DNA of 21,842 nucleotides from Treponema sp. (GTDB lineage Bacteria > Spirochaetota > Spirochaetia > Treponematales > Breznakiellaceae). Positions 13,461-21,427 of the stretch are shown here, one piece after another. Position 1 is the first letter of the stretch, and each line of letters opens with the position of its first letter. The translations under genes were made by a program, and so were the position numbers. The notes below the pieces were generated by a model that was not told where the DNA came from, did not search any database, and worked only from the letters and a program-made list of their open reading frames with translations. The stretch spans positions 1 to 21,842 of the forward strand of contig JAISRW010000066.1 of the NCBI GenBank assembly GCA_031273405.1. The letters run 5' to 3'.

Positions 13461-14771
13461 ATGCAGCACTATTTTACCGAACAGGGTGAAGATTACGATG
13501 AAGCCTTGAGCAAGGTAAGGGAAAAATACGGAGATAGAGTGACAATCCTTATGAGAAAAACTGTCCGTATGCGGGGCGGGTTTCTGGGTCTTTTTTCACG
13601 GGAAGGGGTAGAGGTCACGGGTGTTGTGCCAAACCTCCCCCCCAGGGGGCCTTACGGAGGAGGGCTGAAAACGGCTGTCAACGGTTCGCCGTCCGGTTCG
13701 TTTCGGGAGCCCGGCTCGCTCCGCGATCCTGGTTCGCTCCGCGATCCTGGTTCGCTCCGCGAACCTTTGGATTTTGAGGAGGAAAAGAAGAAGATTCTGA
13801 CCGCGGCCAGGGCGGGGGACCCGACCATTCAGCTCGTGCTGGAGGAAGTAAGAAACATCAAAGAAAAAATTGACAAACAGAACCTTCCGGCGGCCCCTCA
13901 GGATGAGCATCCTGCGGTCAGCCGGATCGAAGAAATTCTCATCCTCAATGATTTTTCCTCCTCCTACAGGGAAGATATCAAAAGCCGCATCAAAAAAGAA
14001 TTCTCCCTGGAGGGCCTTAATGACTACGACGCGGTGCAGGACAAGGTCCTGGAATGGATAGGCGAGAGCGTTTCGGTTTACCAGGACGAAAAATTCAAGA
14101 AGCGCCCCAGGAACATAATCCTGGTAGGCCCTACCGGCGTGGGGAAAACCACCACCATAGCCAAACTGGCGGCGGGGCTGGGTATAGACGCCAACGGCCA
14201 GCATATACGGCGAATCGTCCTGGTTACCATCGATGCCTTCAGGATAGGCGCCAAAGAGCAGATGGAATCCTACGGCAAAATCCTGCGTTTCCCCTATTTC
14301 GCGGTTGAGGATTTTATGGAGCTCAAAAAAACCATTGCCCTCAATGCGGAGGCCGATGTTATACTCATCGACACTATAGGCAAAAGCCCCCGGGATATGG
14401 TTAAACTGGGAGAGATGAAACAACTCCTGGACGCCTGCGGCTCCTTTGCCGAGGTGCATCTTGCGCTGTCGGCCGCCACCAAGACCAGCGACATCAAAGA
14501 GATCCTGAGGCAGTTTGAGCCTTTCAATTACCGCGCCGTGATTATCACCAAGCTGGATGAAACAATACGCACGGGAAATGTAATAAGCGCCCTGGCGGAA
14601 GGGCGGAAACCTATTTCGTATATAACCAACGGCCAAAAGGTCCCTACGGATATACAAAAGGCATCGGTGGTTAAGTTTCTCATCAATCTGGAAGGCTTTA
14701 AAGTGGACCGGATCAAGTTCGAAGAAAAATTCCCCGAAGAAGATTCTAAACAAATACAACAGTGGAGTTAA
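13461..14771 (+). CDS. flhF: Flagellar SRP-type GTPase FlhF
   Basis: A 436-residue GTPase of the SRP/FtsY class that directs where flagella form, here presumably near the cell poles. The N-terminal B domain starts MQHYFTEQGEDYDEALSKVREKYG. A variable linker contains four copies of the hexapeptide GS(L/F)R(D/E)P at 79-102. The NG domain has the P-loop GPTGVGKT (223-230), VTIDAFRIGAKEQ (255-267), DTIGKSP (304-310, where most relatives have DTAGRS/N) and TKLDE (363-367). AGGAG is 5 bp before the ATG. flhG follows after 2 bp. Confidence 0.95.
   Translation: MQHYFTEQGEDYDEALSKVREKYGDRVTILMRKTVRMRGGFLGLFSREGVEVTGVVPNLPPRGPYGGGLKTAVNGSPSGSFREPGSLRDPGSLRDPGSLREPLDFEEEKKKILTAARAGDPTIQLVLEEVRNIKEKIDKQNLPAAPQDEHPAVSRIEEILILNDFSSSYREDIKSRIKKEFSLEGLNDYDAVQDKVLEWIGESVSVYQDEKFKKRPRNIILVGPTGVGKTTTIAKLAAGLGIDANGQHIRRIVLVTIDAFRIGAKEQMESYGKILRFPYFAVEDFMELKKTIALNAEADVILIDTIGKSPRDMVKLGEMKQLLDACGSFAEVHLALSAATKTSDIKEILRQFEPFNYRAVIITKLDETIRTGNVISALAEGRKPISYITNGQKVPTDIQKASVVKFLINLEGFKVDRIKFEEKFPEEDSKQIQQWS
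13695..13766 (+). repeat. In-frame 18-bp x 4 tandem repeat inside flhF
   Basis: Four 18-bp units (13695-13712, 13713-13730, 13731-13748, 13749-13766) encode GSFREP, GSLRDP, GSLRDP and GSLREP. Units 2 and 3 differ by one base. The last unit, with GGTTCGC-TCC-GCGAACC (13749-13765), is itself a 7-bp palindrome equivalent to the intergenic CGAACC/GGTTCG module. Confidence 0.85.
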
Positions 14772-14773
14772 CT

Positions 14774-15694
14774 ATGGAAGACCAGGCTGAAAAATTACGG
14801 GAAATAATGCGTCAAAAGAGCGGCGCCGGGGACGCCGGGAGCCGGGAAGATCCTCCCGCCGGCAGGAACCGGGAAACTCCCCGCAGGGACGCCTCCAAGA
14901 CCAGGATCATTACCGTCACCAGCGGCAAGGGCGGGGTGGGGAAAACCAATGTTTCGGTCAACATGGCCCTGGCCTATGCCCGGATAGGGAAAAAAGTGGT
15001 GGTCATGGACGCGGATCTGGGGCTTGCCAACGTAAACGTCATGCTCAACATGATACCTAAGTACAATTTATACCATGTAATCCGCAAACAAAAGACCATG
15101 AAAGAGATCATGGTAGAAACCGATTACGGCATTTCCATTGTGGCGGGCGCCTCGGGGTTCTCCAAGATTGCCAACCTCACCGAGGAGGAGCGCCAAAGTT
15201 TTATTGAGGAACTGGACAGCCTTTCAAACTTCGATATTATCATCATAGATACCAGCGCCGGAGTTTCCAGCAATGTGCTGGATTTTATCGCCGCCGCCGA
15301 TGACGCGGTGATCATCACTACCCCGGAACCTACCGCCATAACCGACGCCTACGGAATCATCAAGATCATCGCCACCGAATATGAAAACCTCAACATGGGG
15401 CTTAAGCTGGTGGTTAACAGGGTAAAAAGCTACGCCGAAGCCAAAAAGGTTGCCGACAGGATGACCCATATAGCCGGCCAGTTTCTCAACCTCAGAGTGG
15501 ATTATTTGGGCTGTATTTTTGACGATAATACCGTGTCCCAGGCGGTGCTACGGCAGAAACCCTTTATGGTGATAGATCCCCGATGCAAGGCCAGCCAGTG
15601 CGTCCAGCACATTGTCGGCCGTATGGAAAAGGGCGAACAGCGAAAAACCGGGGGGTTCGGCAATATGTTCAAACGGCTTTTCAGCCAGAACTGA
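14774..15694 (+). CDS. flhG: Flagellar number regulator FlhG (MinD-like ATPase)
   Basis: A 306-residue MinD/ParA-type ATPase that works with FlhF to set flagellar number. The N-terminal DQAEKLR (3-9) is the conserved helix that stimulates FlhF GTPase. The deviant Walker A GKGGVGKT is at 51-58, followed by DADLGLANVNVML and DTSAGVSSNVLDFI. The C-terminal FGNMFKRLFSQN looks like an amphipathic membrane-targeting helix. The ATG at 14774 was chosen because GGAG is 6 bp upstream and it gives the conserved N-terminus; a GTG at 14762 overlapping flhF is less likely. Confidence 0.94.
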   Translation: MEDQAEKLREIMRQKSGAGDAGSREDPPAGRNRETPRRDASKTRIITVTSGKGGVGKTNVSVNMALAYARIGKKVVVMDADLGLANVNVMLNMIPKYNLYHVIRKQKTMKEIMVETDYGISIVAGASGFSKIANLTEEERQSFIEELDSLSNFDIIIIDTSAGVSSNVLDFIAAADDAVIITTPEPTAITDAYGIIKIIATEYENLNMGLKLVVNRVKSYAEAKKVADRMTHIAGQFLNLRVDYLGCIFDDNTVSQAVLRQKPFMVIDPRCKASQCVQHIVGRMEKGEQRKTGGFGNMFKRLFSQN

Positions 15695-15715
15695 GGCGCA
15701 TGAGGACGATGCGAG

Positions 15716-16444
15716 ATGTTTGATCCAAAAATCAGCGGCATTGCGGCGGGTGCGGCTTTTATTATCTCTTTCCTGCTGGGCCTGTTGAGGGGCGTCTCTT
15801 TTCCCGCCCTTATGCTCAGGCCCCTGATTTTTGCCGTCCTCTTCTTTATTATCGCCTATGTCGTTTGTTTCCTGGTAACCCGTTTTCTTCCCGAACTTCT
15901 GGATACGAACAGTCCTGATACCGCGGGGGCGGAGGATATCCCGAATCCCGGTTTGCGGATAGATATTACCGAAGAAGAACCTCAGGAAGCGGCCGTCTAT
16001 GCCGTCCCGACTGATGACTCGGAGAATAACCTGGGAAACATTTCGGATTTGTTCGGCGAAACCAGGGCGGCCGAGACCGGTTCACCGGGTCTGGATCAGA
16101 ATAAGGAAAATGGATATAATAGTAGTGGAAATGTTTCTGTTGATGTCCGCAGGGGCGGCAATTTTACCGGAGGCGGAAAGGTTATGCCTAAAACGGTCCT
16201 GGTTTCTGATGCCGCGGAATCCGTGGACGTGCTTCCTGATTTGGACAGCATGGCCAGGGCTTTTCTTCCCAATTCCGGGGAAGAAGACAAGGATGCCGCC
16301 GGATATCCTACCGCTACTTTTTCCGTAAAGCGGCCGGCCGTGGACGGTAAAAGCCAGAATGGTAAAAGCCAGGGCATAGAAGGGGATTTTGATCCCAAAG
16401 AATTAGCGGCCGGCATTCGAACTATACTAAAAAAAGAGGGATAG
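15716..16444 (+). CDS. Two-TM protein of unknown function between flhG and fliA
   Basis: A 242-residue protein I cannot assign. Two hydrophobic helices (about 8-27 and 31-55) are followed by a long acidic, low-complexity hydrophilic tail with clusters such as DITEEEPQEA, ending in a more conserved-looking helix (FDPKELAAGIRTILKKEG). This suggests a membrane-anchored cytoplasmic tail with a terminal interaction motif. The ATG has GAGG 10 bp upstream. It sits tightly between flhG (21 bp) and fliA (3 bp), so it is co-expressed with regulators of flagellar number and late transcription. Spirochaete fla operons carry small unassigned genes at this point; a flagellar or chemotaxis role is inferred from place only. 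Confidence 0.75.
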   Translation: MFDPKISGIAAGAAFIISFLLGLLRGVSFPALMLRPLIFAVLFFIIAYVVCFLVTRFLPELLDTNSPDTAGAEDIPNPGLRIDITEEEPQEAAVYAVPTDDSENNLGNISDLFGETRAAETGSPGLDQNKENGYNSSGNVSVDVRRGGNFTGGGKVMPKTVLVSDAAESVDVLPDLDSMARAFLPNSGEEDKDAAGYPTATFSVKRPAVDGKSQNGKSQGIEGDFDPKELAAGIRTILKKEG

Positions 16445-16447
16445 ATT

Positions 16448-17260
16448 ATGGGGAAGGTCCCCGGGAATGGCCTACAGGATTATTCCATGGAAAAAACAGA
16501 AGAAGACGAACTTTGGCTTGAATACCGGCGGACCAAGGATCTGAAAATCCGGGAAGCCTTTGTCAAGCAATATTCTCCTCTGGTAAAATACGTGGCCGGT
16601 AAAGTCGCGGTCGGTATGCCTCACAATGTAGAATTCGACGATCTTGTGGGTTTTGGGGTTTTCGGCCTTCTTGACGCTATTGATAAATTCGATCCTGATA
16701 AAAACGTAAAGTTTAAAACCTATGCGGTAACCCGGATCAGGGGGGCGATTTTTGACGAACTCAGGTCCATCGACTGGGTCCCCCGCTCGGTGCGGCAAAA
16801 AACCAAGGAAGTCGAGGACGCCATCGGCTCCCTGGAAGCCCGCCTGGGACGGACCGCCACGGATCAGGAAATAGCCGATTCCCTGGGCATGAACGAAGAC
16901 GAGTATCTCAAAACCATGATGAAAATCTCCGGCACTTCCATTATTTCCATTCACGAGATCTGGTACTCGGGAGACGAAAACGACAGGGTTTCCATCGGCG
17001 ACAGTATCGAGTCCCCCGCAAGCCTAAACCCCGATGTCATAGCCGAGCGGGACGAGATAAAACGAGTGATCGTAGAAGCCATCAACGAACTTCCTGAAAA
17101 AGAAAAGAAGATCCTGGTGCTCTACTATTTTGAGGATCTGACGCTCAAGGAAATAGGCCAGGTGCTGAGCGTTACCGAATCCCGGGTTTCCCAGCTTCAT
17201 ACCAAGGCCATACTCCGGCTCCGGTCCAGACTAAAAAACAGCCGCAAGGGTATTGTATAA
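16448..17260 (+). CDS. fliA: Flagellar RNA polymerase sigma factor FliA (sigma-28/WhiG type)
   Basis: A 270-residue sigma factor of the FliA/WhiG group. Region 2 is clear: [20 protein letters not shown] (62-81), then [20 protein letters not shown] and DWVPRSVR (109-116). Region 3 follows (about 117-190), and region 4.2 has a helix-turn-helix near 229-262 ([20 protein letters not shown]). It would read promoters of the TAAA-N15-GCCGATAA type; one such site precedes fliL. The start ATG 16448 has GAGGG 7 bp upstream; a second ATG at codon 14 ([10 protein letters not shown]) is possible. No FlgM is seen in the window. Confidence 0.95.
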   Translation: MGKVPGNGLQDYSMEKTEEDELWLEYRRTKDLKIREAFVKQYSPLVKYVAGKVAVGMPHNVEFDDLVGFGVFGLLDAIDKFDPDKNVKFKTYAVTRIRGAIFDELRSIDWVPRSVRQKTKEVEDAIGSLEARLGRTATDQEIADSLGMNEDEYLKTMMKISGTSIISIHEIWYSGDENDRVSIGDSIESPASLNPDVIAERDEIKRVIVEAINELPEKEKKILVLYYFEDLTLKEIGQVLSVTESRVSQLHTKAILRLRSRLKNSRKGIV

Positions 17261-17275
17261 AAAGGTAGCGCGCAA

Positions 17276-19237
17276 ATGTTAGATTTTGTCCGGCTTCAGC
17301 AATTGATGAAAGAACGATTGGAGCAGGATAAAGCCATACAGAAGGTGACTGTCACAGGCGCCACCCTGGAAGAAGCGGTAGCCCAGGCGGCCGCCATGCT
17401 GGATCTTCCTATCCGGCAGTTGGAATATGAAGTCACCGAAAAAGGTTCCCCCGGTTTTTTTGGCTCAGGTAAAAAAGACTGGGTCTTGCATGCCTACAAA
17501 AAAACCGTGGTCAAAAGAAATCTGGCCGATGAAAACGTGGGAGAAGAAAAGGTCGAAGATTCGGCTCCGGTTATCGAGGATAAGGATGGGGATCTCTTTG
17601 TGCATCTCAGCTATGACGGCGTCTTTCTCAAGGTTGTCCCGCCCGAGGGCAGAGGCAAAAAGGTCGACACCCACAGCGCTTTAAGAGCCCTCCAAGACCG
17701 GTCAATGATCGATATCGATGAAAATCTGGTGGCTAGAGTCGTCAGGGGAGCCTCGGGGGAATACGTCAGGATAGGCGATTTTGAGCACTGGCCGATAAAT
17801 GACAGCATGGTTGCGGTGGAGATTAGCGAGGGCGAAATGAAAGCCTTTATCACCGTTACGCCTCCCGGGACCGGGGGCTGCGACATTTCCATGGAAACCT
17901 ATTTGAGTTTTTTAAGAAATAACCGGGTGGTCTACGGGGTAAACGAAGCGTTTTTGAAGGAATTCGCGGACCGGCCCGTTTATAGGGAAAAAATAATGGT
18001 GGCCGAAGGGATCAACCCCATAAACGGCCAGGATTCTTATATCCAGTATAATTTTGAAACCGACCAGACCAAGCTTAAGCTCCGGCAAGGGAGCAACGGC
18101 AGAATCGATTTTAAAGACCTTAATATCATCAAAAACGTGGTGGAAAACCAGCCCCTGGCGTGGAAGATCCCCCCCGAGGCGGGCGTCTCGGGAAGAACCG
18201 TCACCGGCAAGGTGCTCCCCGCCAAGAACGGCAAGGACAGCCCGGTGCCCCTGGGTAAAAACGTTCACCTCAGTGATGACGGAACAATCGTCATAGCGGA
18301 CATCAACGGGCAGGTGGTTCTGTCCGACGGCAAAATCAATGTGGAACCTGTTTATACGGTCCAGGGGGATGTAAACCTTAAAACCGGAAATATCATCTTC
18401 CTTGGGACCGTGATCATCAACGGGAACGTGGAAGACGGCTTCTCGGTCAAGGCCGCGGGAAACATCGAAGTCAACGGCATGGTGGAAAAGGCGGAACTCG
18501 ACGCCGAAGGGGATATCATTGTCCATCAGGGCATTATTGGGAAGAATTCAGGTTTTCTCAGGGCGGGCTCTTCCATTTGGGCCCGGTTTATCGAAAACGC
18601 GGTGATTGAATCGGGAAACATGGTGGTGGTTTCCGACGGGATCATCAATTCCCAGGTGGACGCCTACAAGTCTATTGTCTGCCAGGGAAAGCGCGCCCAG
18701 ATCGTGGGAGGAAGGCTTCGGGCTTCCGAGAAGATCAGCGCCAAGATCCTGGGAAGCCCCACCGGCGGCACCGAAACGATCTGCGAGGTAGGAATAGATC
18801 CCAAAAGCAAGATGCAGCTTGAAAAGCTGTTGGCGGACAAGGAAGACGCGGAGAAACAGTTTGAGGATATTCACCTCAACCTCCAGACCCTCATCAATAT
18901 CAGAAAACAGCGTAACTCCCTGCCCGAAGACAAAGAAATCTATATGCGGGAACTCATGGGAAAACGCCGGCTTTTGGACTCGAATTTGCAAAAAATAAAC
19001 GAAGACATAAACAAGATCCAGGAATTCCTCAATACCATTAAGACCGTGGGCAGGGTTTCGGCTTCTTCAAAAGTCTATCCGGGGGTTAAAATCTTGATTA
19101 AGGACGCCGTGAACGAAATCAGGACCGAATACAAGGCGGTTACCTTTGTCCTGGAAAACGGTCTGGTGAGGGTGGCCGGTTACGATGAGTCTGACGATGA
19201 AGAAATAAGGGTTCCCGATGGCTATCCAGCCGATTGA
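17276..19237 (+). CDS. fapA: Jag_N-FapA (DUF342) flagellar assembly protein A
   Basis: A 653-residue cytoplasmic protein. The first 75 residues resemble the Jag N-terminal domain (VTVTGATLEEAVAQAAAMLD, then KGSPGFFGSGKKDW). The rest is DUF342/FapA: an N-terminal alpha/beta part, a right-handed beta-helix-like stretch with repeated Gly/Asn turns (about 330-495: GDVNLKTGNIIFLGTVIING onward), then a coiled coil (about 508-585) and a short C-terminal strand region. FapA proteins have been linked to flagellar assembly or polar placement in other bacteria; the mechanism is unsettled. The ATG has only a weak AAAGG. The end overlaps the next gene by 20 bp. Confidence 0.85.
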   Translation: MLDFVRLQQLMKERLEQDKAIQKVTVTGATLEEAVAQAAAMLDLPIRQLEYEVTEKGSPGFFGSGKKDWVLHAYKKTVVKRNLADENVGEEKVEDSAPVIEDKDGDLFVHLSYDGVFLKVVPPEGRGKKVDTHSALRALQDRSMIDIDENLVARVVRGASGEYVRIGDFEHWPINDSMVAVEISEGEMKAFITVTPPGTGGCDISMETYLSFLRNNRVVYGVNEAFLKEFADRPVYREKIMVAEGINPINGQDSYIQYNFETDQTKLKLRQGSNGRIDFKDLNIIKNVVENQPLAWKIPPEAGVSGRTVTGKVLPAKNGKDSPVPLGKNVHLSDDGTIVIADINGQVVLSDGKINVEPVYTVQGDVNLKTGNIIFLGTVIINGNVEDGFSVKAAGNIEVNGMVEKAELDAEGDIIVHQGIIGKNSGFLRAGSSIWARFIENAVIESGNMVVVSDGIINSQVDAYKSIVCQGKRAQIVGGRLRASEKISAKILGSPTGGTETICEVGIDPKSKMQLEKLLADKEDAEKQFEDIHLNLQTLINIRKQRNSLPEDKEIYMRELMGKRRLLDSNLQKINEDINKIQEFLNTIKTVGRVSASSKVYPGVKILIKDAVNEIRTEYKAVTFVLENGLVRVAGYDESDDEEIRVPDGYPAD

Positions 19238-19550
19238 TCTTCAAACCCTGTTTACCCAGGTTGAAAAAGTAGGCAAAAACCAGGCTGTCCAGCGGGAAGG
19301 GCTTCAGATTCAGGCGGCCCTCCACCAGGTTCAAAGCCGGAAAAAAGCCGAAGAGCAGGTCCAGTCGGTAAACGAGGCCCAGGACGCCGGAGACGGGGCG
19401 GAGAGGATCAAAGACGAGAATTCCCGCCGGCCCCCCGCCGGACAAGGCCGGGAAAAACCGCCCGACGGGGAAGAAGAGCCGGAAAACGAAGAGCGGGAGA
19501 ATCTTATCCGGGACCCTACCCTGGGCCGTAATATTGATATAAGCGGTTAA
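19218..19550 (+). CDS. Small charged hypothetical protein
   Basis: A 110-residue soluble protein that I do not recognise. The N-terminal third (MAIQPIDLQTLFTQVEKVGK) looks helical. The middle is rich in Gln, Lys and Glu and could form a short coiled coil. The C-terminal half is Pro/Glu/Arg-rich and probably disordered, ending NLIRDPTLGRNIDISG. It starts inside fapA (20-bp overlap) and ends 2 bp before the next gene, so all three are translated from one message. A function tied to FapA or flagella is guessed from context only. Confidence 0.65.
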   Translation: MAIQPIDLQTLFTQVEKVGKNQAVQREGLQIQAALHQVQSRKKAEEQVQSVNEAQDAGDGAERIKDENSRRPPAGQGREKPPDGEEEPENEERENLIRDPTLGRNIDISG

Positions 19551-19552
19551 TT

Positions 19553-20077
19553 ATGTCGTGGCCTCATCTTTTTTCCCTGGCTTCCCTGGTATTCTGTTTC
19601 TTCATGTTTTTCTATTTGCGGTCCTGTATCAAGCGCGGTATGGGCCGGGATGAAAGCCTTGACGCCGCAAGAGACGAGGTAAACCGAATCATCCTCAGGA
19701 TTGAGGAAGTAACAGACAGGGACATCTCCCTCATCGAAGACAGAGAAAAAACCCTTAAAGCCCTGCTTGAGGAGGCGGATAAACGGATCAAGGTCTATAT
19801 AAAGGAATTGGAGAAAGACCGGAACACGCGGAAAACCTACCAGGAACTGGGCAAAAGCCGCCCCCTCGTTTTCAGCCCCCCTGTGGAAGAACCCCGGGAC
19901 GCCCGTCCCCCGGCAAAGCAGACGGAGGAAAAGGCGGCGGCGGAGACCATAACCGACCAGATCAGGAATTTGGCCATGGCCGGGTTCTCGCCTCCCGTGA
20001 TTGCTTCCCGGCTGGGGTTGAGCATTTCCGAGGTGGAACTGGCCATGGCCTTATTGGAGAGGAAACCTCCCCTATAG
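19553..20077 (+). CDS. Membrane-anchored coiled-coil protein with C-terminal HTH-like motif
   Basis: A 174-residue protein. It has one N-terminal membrane helix (about 4-23, LFSLASLVFCFFMFFYL), a charged coiled coil (about 33-95), a Pro-rich linker, and a C-terminal segment (about 137-169: IRNLAMAGFSPPVIASRLGL then SISEVELAMALLE) with the pattern of a helix-turn-helix found in spirochaete and firmicute proteins near flagellar genes. The function is unknown. The HTH-like part could bind protein rather than DNA, since the protein is membrane-anchored. It is the last gene of the operon; its TAG and that of the convergent gene share the palindrome CTATAG. Confidence 0.7.
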   Translation: MSWPHLFSLASLVFCFFMFFYLRSCIKRGMGRDESLDAARDEVNRIILRIEEVTDRDISLIEDREKTLKALLEEADKRIKVYIKELEKDRNTRKTYQELGKSRPLVFSPPVEEPRDARPPAKQTEEKAAAETITDQIRNLAMAGFSPPVIASRLGLSISEVELAMALLERKPPL

Positions 20078-21055
20078 CTGGAAACGGACGCCGAAGCTAA
20101 AGCCGTAGTTACTGTCCCTGAAGTTATACAAACCGGTTAAATCCAGTTTGAGAATCGCAAGGTTTAAAGAAAGCCCCCCAAAGGCCCGGGCGCTGAAACC
20201 ATTCACCTTAATGGTCGAAGAAATTTTGTTTCCCGTAATATCCATATCCCCAAGACCGTTGGCGGTAAGATAGTCCTGGACATTGCCGCCCTGATTGATA
20301 GGCGTTTGTGCCTTTGCTTCATAGCCCGCCTCGGACCAGGCGTAGCTCGCGCCTAGCCCGATGTAGGGGGTAACAATCAAGAGGGATTTCGAAACCTGAA
20401 CCTTAAAATCCAGGGCAAGGGTATTCCAGAAAAGGTTCACATCGGGTCTATGGATTGCTATGGTGTTGGTGCCGCCGATATTGTAGGTCACATCCTGCCC
20501 CACAGAAGCCTCAAGCCCTCCCTTGAGGTAATTAAAGCCTACACCCAGGGAAATTTTGGGCAGTATCACCCCGCCTTCGGTCAAGGCATAGCGTACCTCT
20601 GTTCCGAACAGGGTATGGCTCGTGTTGATCGAGGATCCCCAAAGTTCGACAGGCTGTAAAACGCCGGCCTTAACCCCTATGTCGAAGGGAAGAAAAAAGC
20701 CCCCCAGCCGGATTTCGCCGGCATAAACGGGGAGCATGAGCTTTTCCGTATCGAAGGGAATGTTAAAACCAAGAGCCTCGGCAAGATGATCAGCCGCGGC
20801 CATGTCTATAGTGGTAAAACCGAAGGAAGCTCCTATTCCAAGATGAGGAGGCACGCCGGGGAAGAATTTGCCTATATAGGCGTCAGACCAGTTGAGCCCG
20901 ATAGACGCATTAAAGGGCAGAGATTTGGCTAAACTGTCGGAAAAATCCTCCATCCTTTTCTGCAGATGTTTAAGCTCCGTCTGGGAAAAGGCCGAAGAAG
21001 AAACCAAAGAAACCAGCAAAATAGCTGCCATAGCTATTTTTTTTCTCTTACTCAT
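20072..21055 (-). CDS. Exported beta-barrel-like outer membrane protein
   Basis: A 327-residue protein with a clear signal peptide (MSKRKKIAMAAILLVSLVSS, cleavage probably near SAFS-Q at 24). After a short helical stretch (LKHLQKRMEDFSDSLAKSL) the chain alternates polar and apolar residues in strand-like blocks with many Gly and aromatic residues, ending SFGVRFQL. The alternating last strand resembles a barrel-assembly signal, although the final residue is Leu rather than Phe. This fits treponemal outer-membrane beta-barrels of unknown function. AGGAG lies just before the ATG. The promoter is not clear. It is convergent with the fla operon and probably unrelated to motility. Confidence 0.75.
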   Translation of the reverse strand: MSKRKKIAMAAILLVSLVSSSAFSQTELKHLQKRMEDFSDSLAKSLPFNASIGLNWSDAYIGKFFPGVPPHLGIGASFGFTTIDMAAADHLAEALGFNIPFDTEKLMLPVYAGEIRLGGFFLPFDIGVKAGVLQPVELWGSSINTSHTLFGTEVRYALTEGGVILPKISLGVGFNYLKGGLEASVGQDVTYNIGGTNTIAIHRPDVNLFWNTLALDFKVQVSKSLLIVTPYIGLGASYAWSEAGYEAKAQTPINQGGNVQDYLTANGLGDMDITGNKISSTIKVNGFSARAFGGLSLNLAILKLDLTGLYNFRDSNYGFSFGVRFQL

Positions 21056-21085
21056 TTTTACTCCTTGAAATTTTGAACTAAAAGA

Positions 21086-21120
21086 GGCTTTCCCAAAACC
21101 AACCGAGTTTTAGGAAAAGC
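21086..21120. repeat. Palindromic repeat upstream of the beta-barrel gene
   Basis: Imperfect hairpin GGCTTTCCCAAAAC - CAACCGA - GTTTTAGGAAAAGC. Read on the minus strand it closely matches the fliL leader copy at 3713-3748 (GCTTTTCC..AAAACTCGGTT). It sits between the gene's ribosome binding site and the probable promoter region, as in the flagellar copies. Confidence 0.6.
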
Positions 21121-21344
21121 TCAAAATATTTGAAACTATCCGGTTAAAGGCAGGGGTTAAAGTGCTGAAGAACAAGAAAAATTCCGCAAGTCACGCCGCG
21201 AATGAATAGCCGTTTAATATTTTATATACTAGAATATAGTGCGGTCACGGTCATAAATCCATAAAAGAAGGGGGTTTCTGTGTTATATGCTCAGGTTACG
21301 CAAAAAGAAAAATTTAACCGCCCGGTTCTACCCGGCAACCACGC

Positions 21345-21359
21345 CGGACCTCCGGTCCG
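21345..21359. repeat. Short palindrome CGGACC-TCC-GGTCCG
   Basis: A 6-bp stem and TCC loop with the same geometry as CGAACC-TCC-GGTTCG at 13179-13193; the third stem pair is changed on both arms. Confidence 0.5.
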
Positions 21360-21393
21360 ATTGTACTTGTGGATTTTTGCGCGAAACATAACA

Positions 21394-21411
21394 AACCGCC
21401 GGTTAGCGGTT
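21394..21411 (-). terminator. Possible rpmE terminator hairpin
   Basis: Read on the minus strand, AACCGC-TAACCG-GCGGTT starts 16 bp after the rpmE stop and is followed by TGTTATGTTT. The stem is only 6 bp and the T tract is interrupted, so termination is plausible but weak. The GCGGTTAGCG-like core also recalls the repeat family. Confidence 0.35.
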
Positions 21412-21427
21412 CAGGCTCCGGGTATCC

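Larger units (their letters stand above)
21056..21427. other. Intergenic region before beta-barrel gene and after rpmE
   Basis: About 370 bp with no gene seen. It contains the ribosome binding site and palindromic repeat of the beta-barrel gene, an AT-rich stretch (21218-21240) that may hold its promoter, a hairpin CGGACC-TCC-GGTCCG (21345-21359) equivalent to the CGAACC module by paired A-T to G-C changes, and the hairpin after rpmE. Confidence 0.6.

Noticed and set aside
9632..14759. Long open frames on the minus strand opposite flhB, flhA and flhF (up to 387 codons)
   Set aside because: They lie opposite well-identified genes in GC-rich DNA, where antisense frames stay open by codon bias; their products are low-complexity and His/Gly/Arg-rich.
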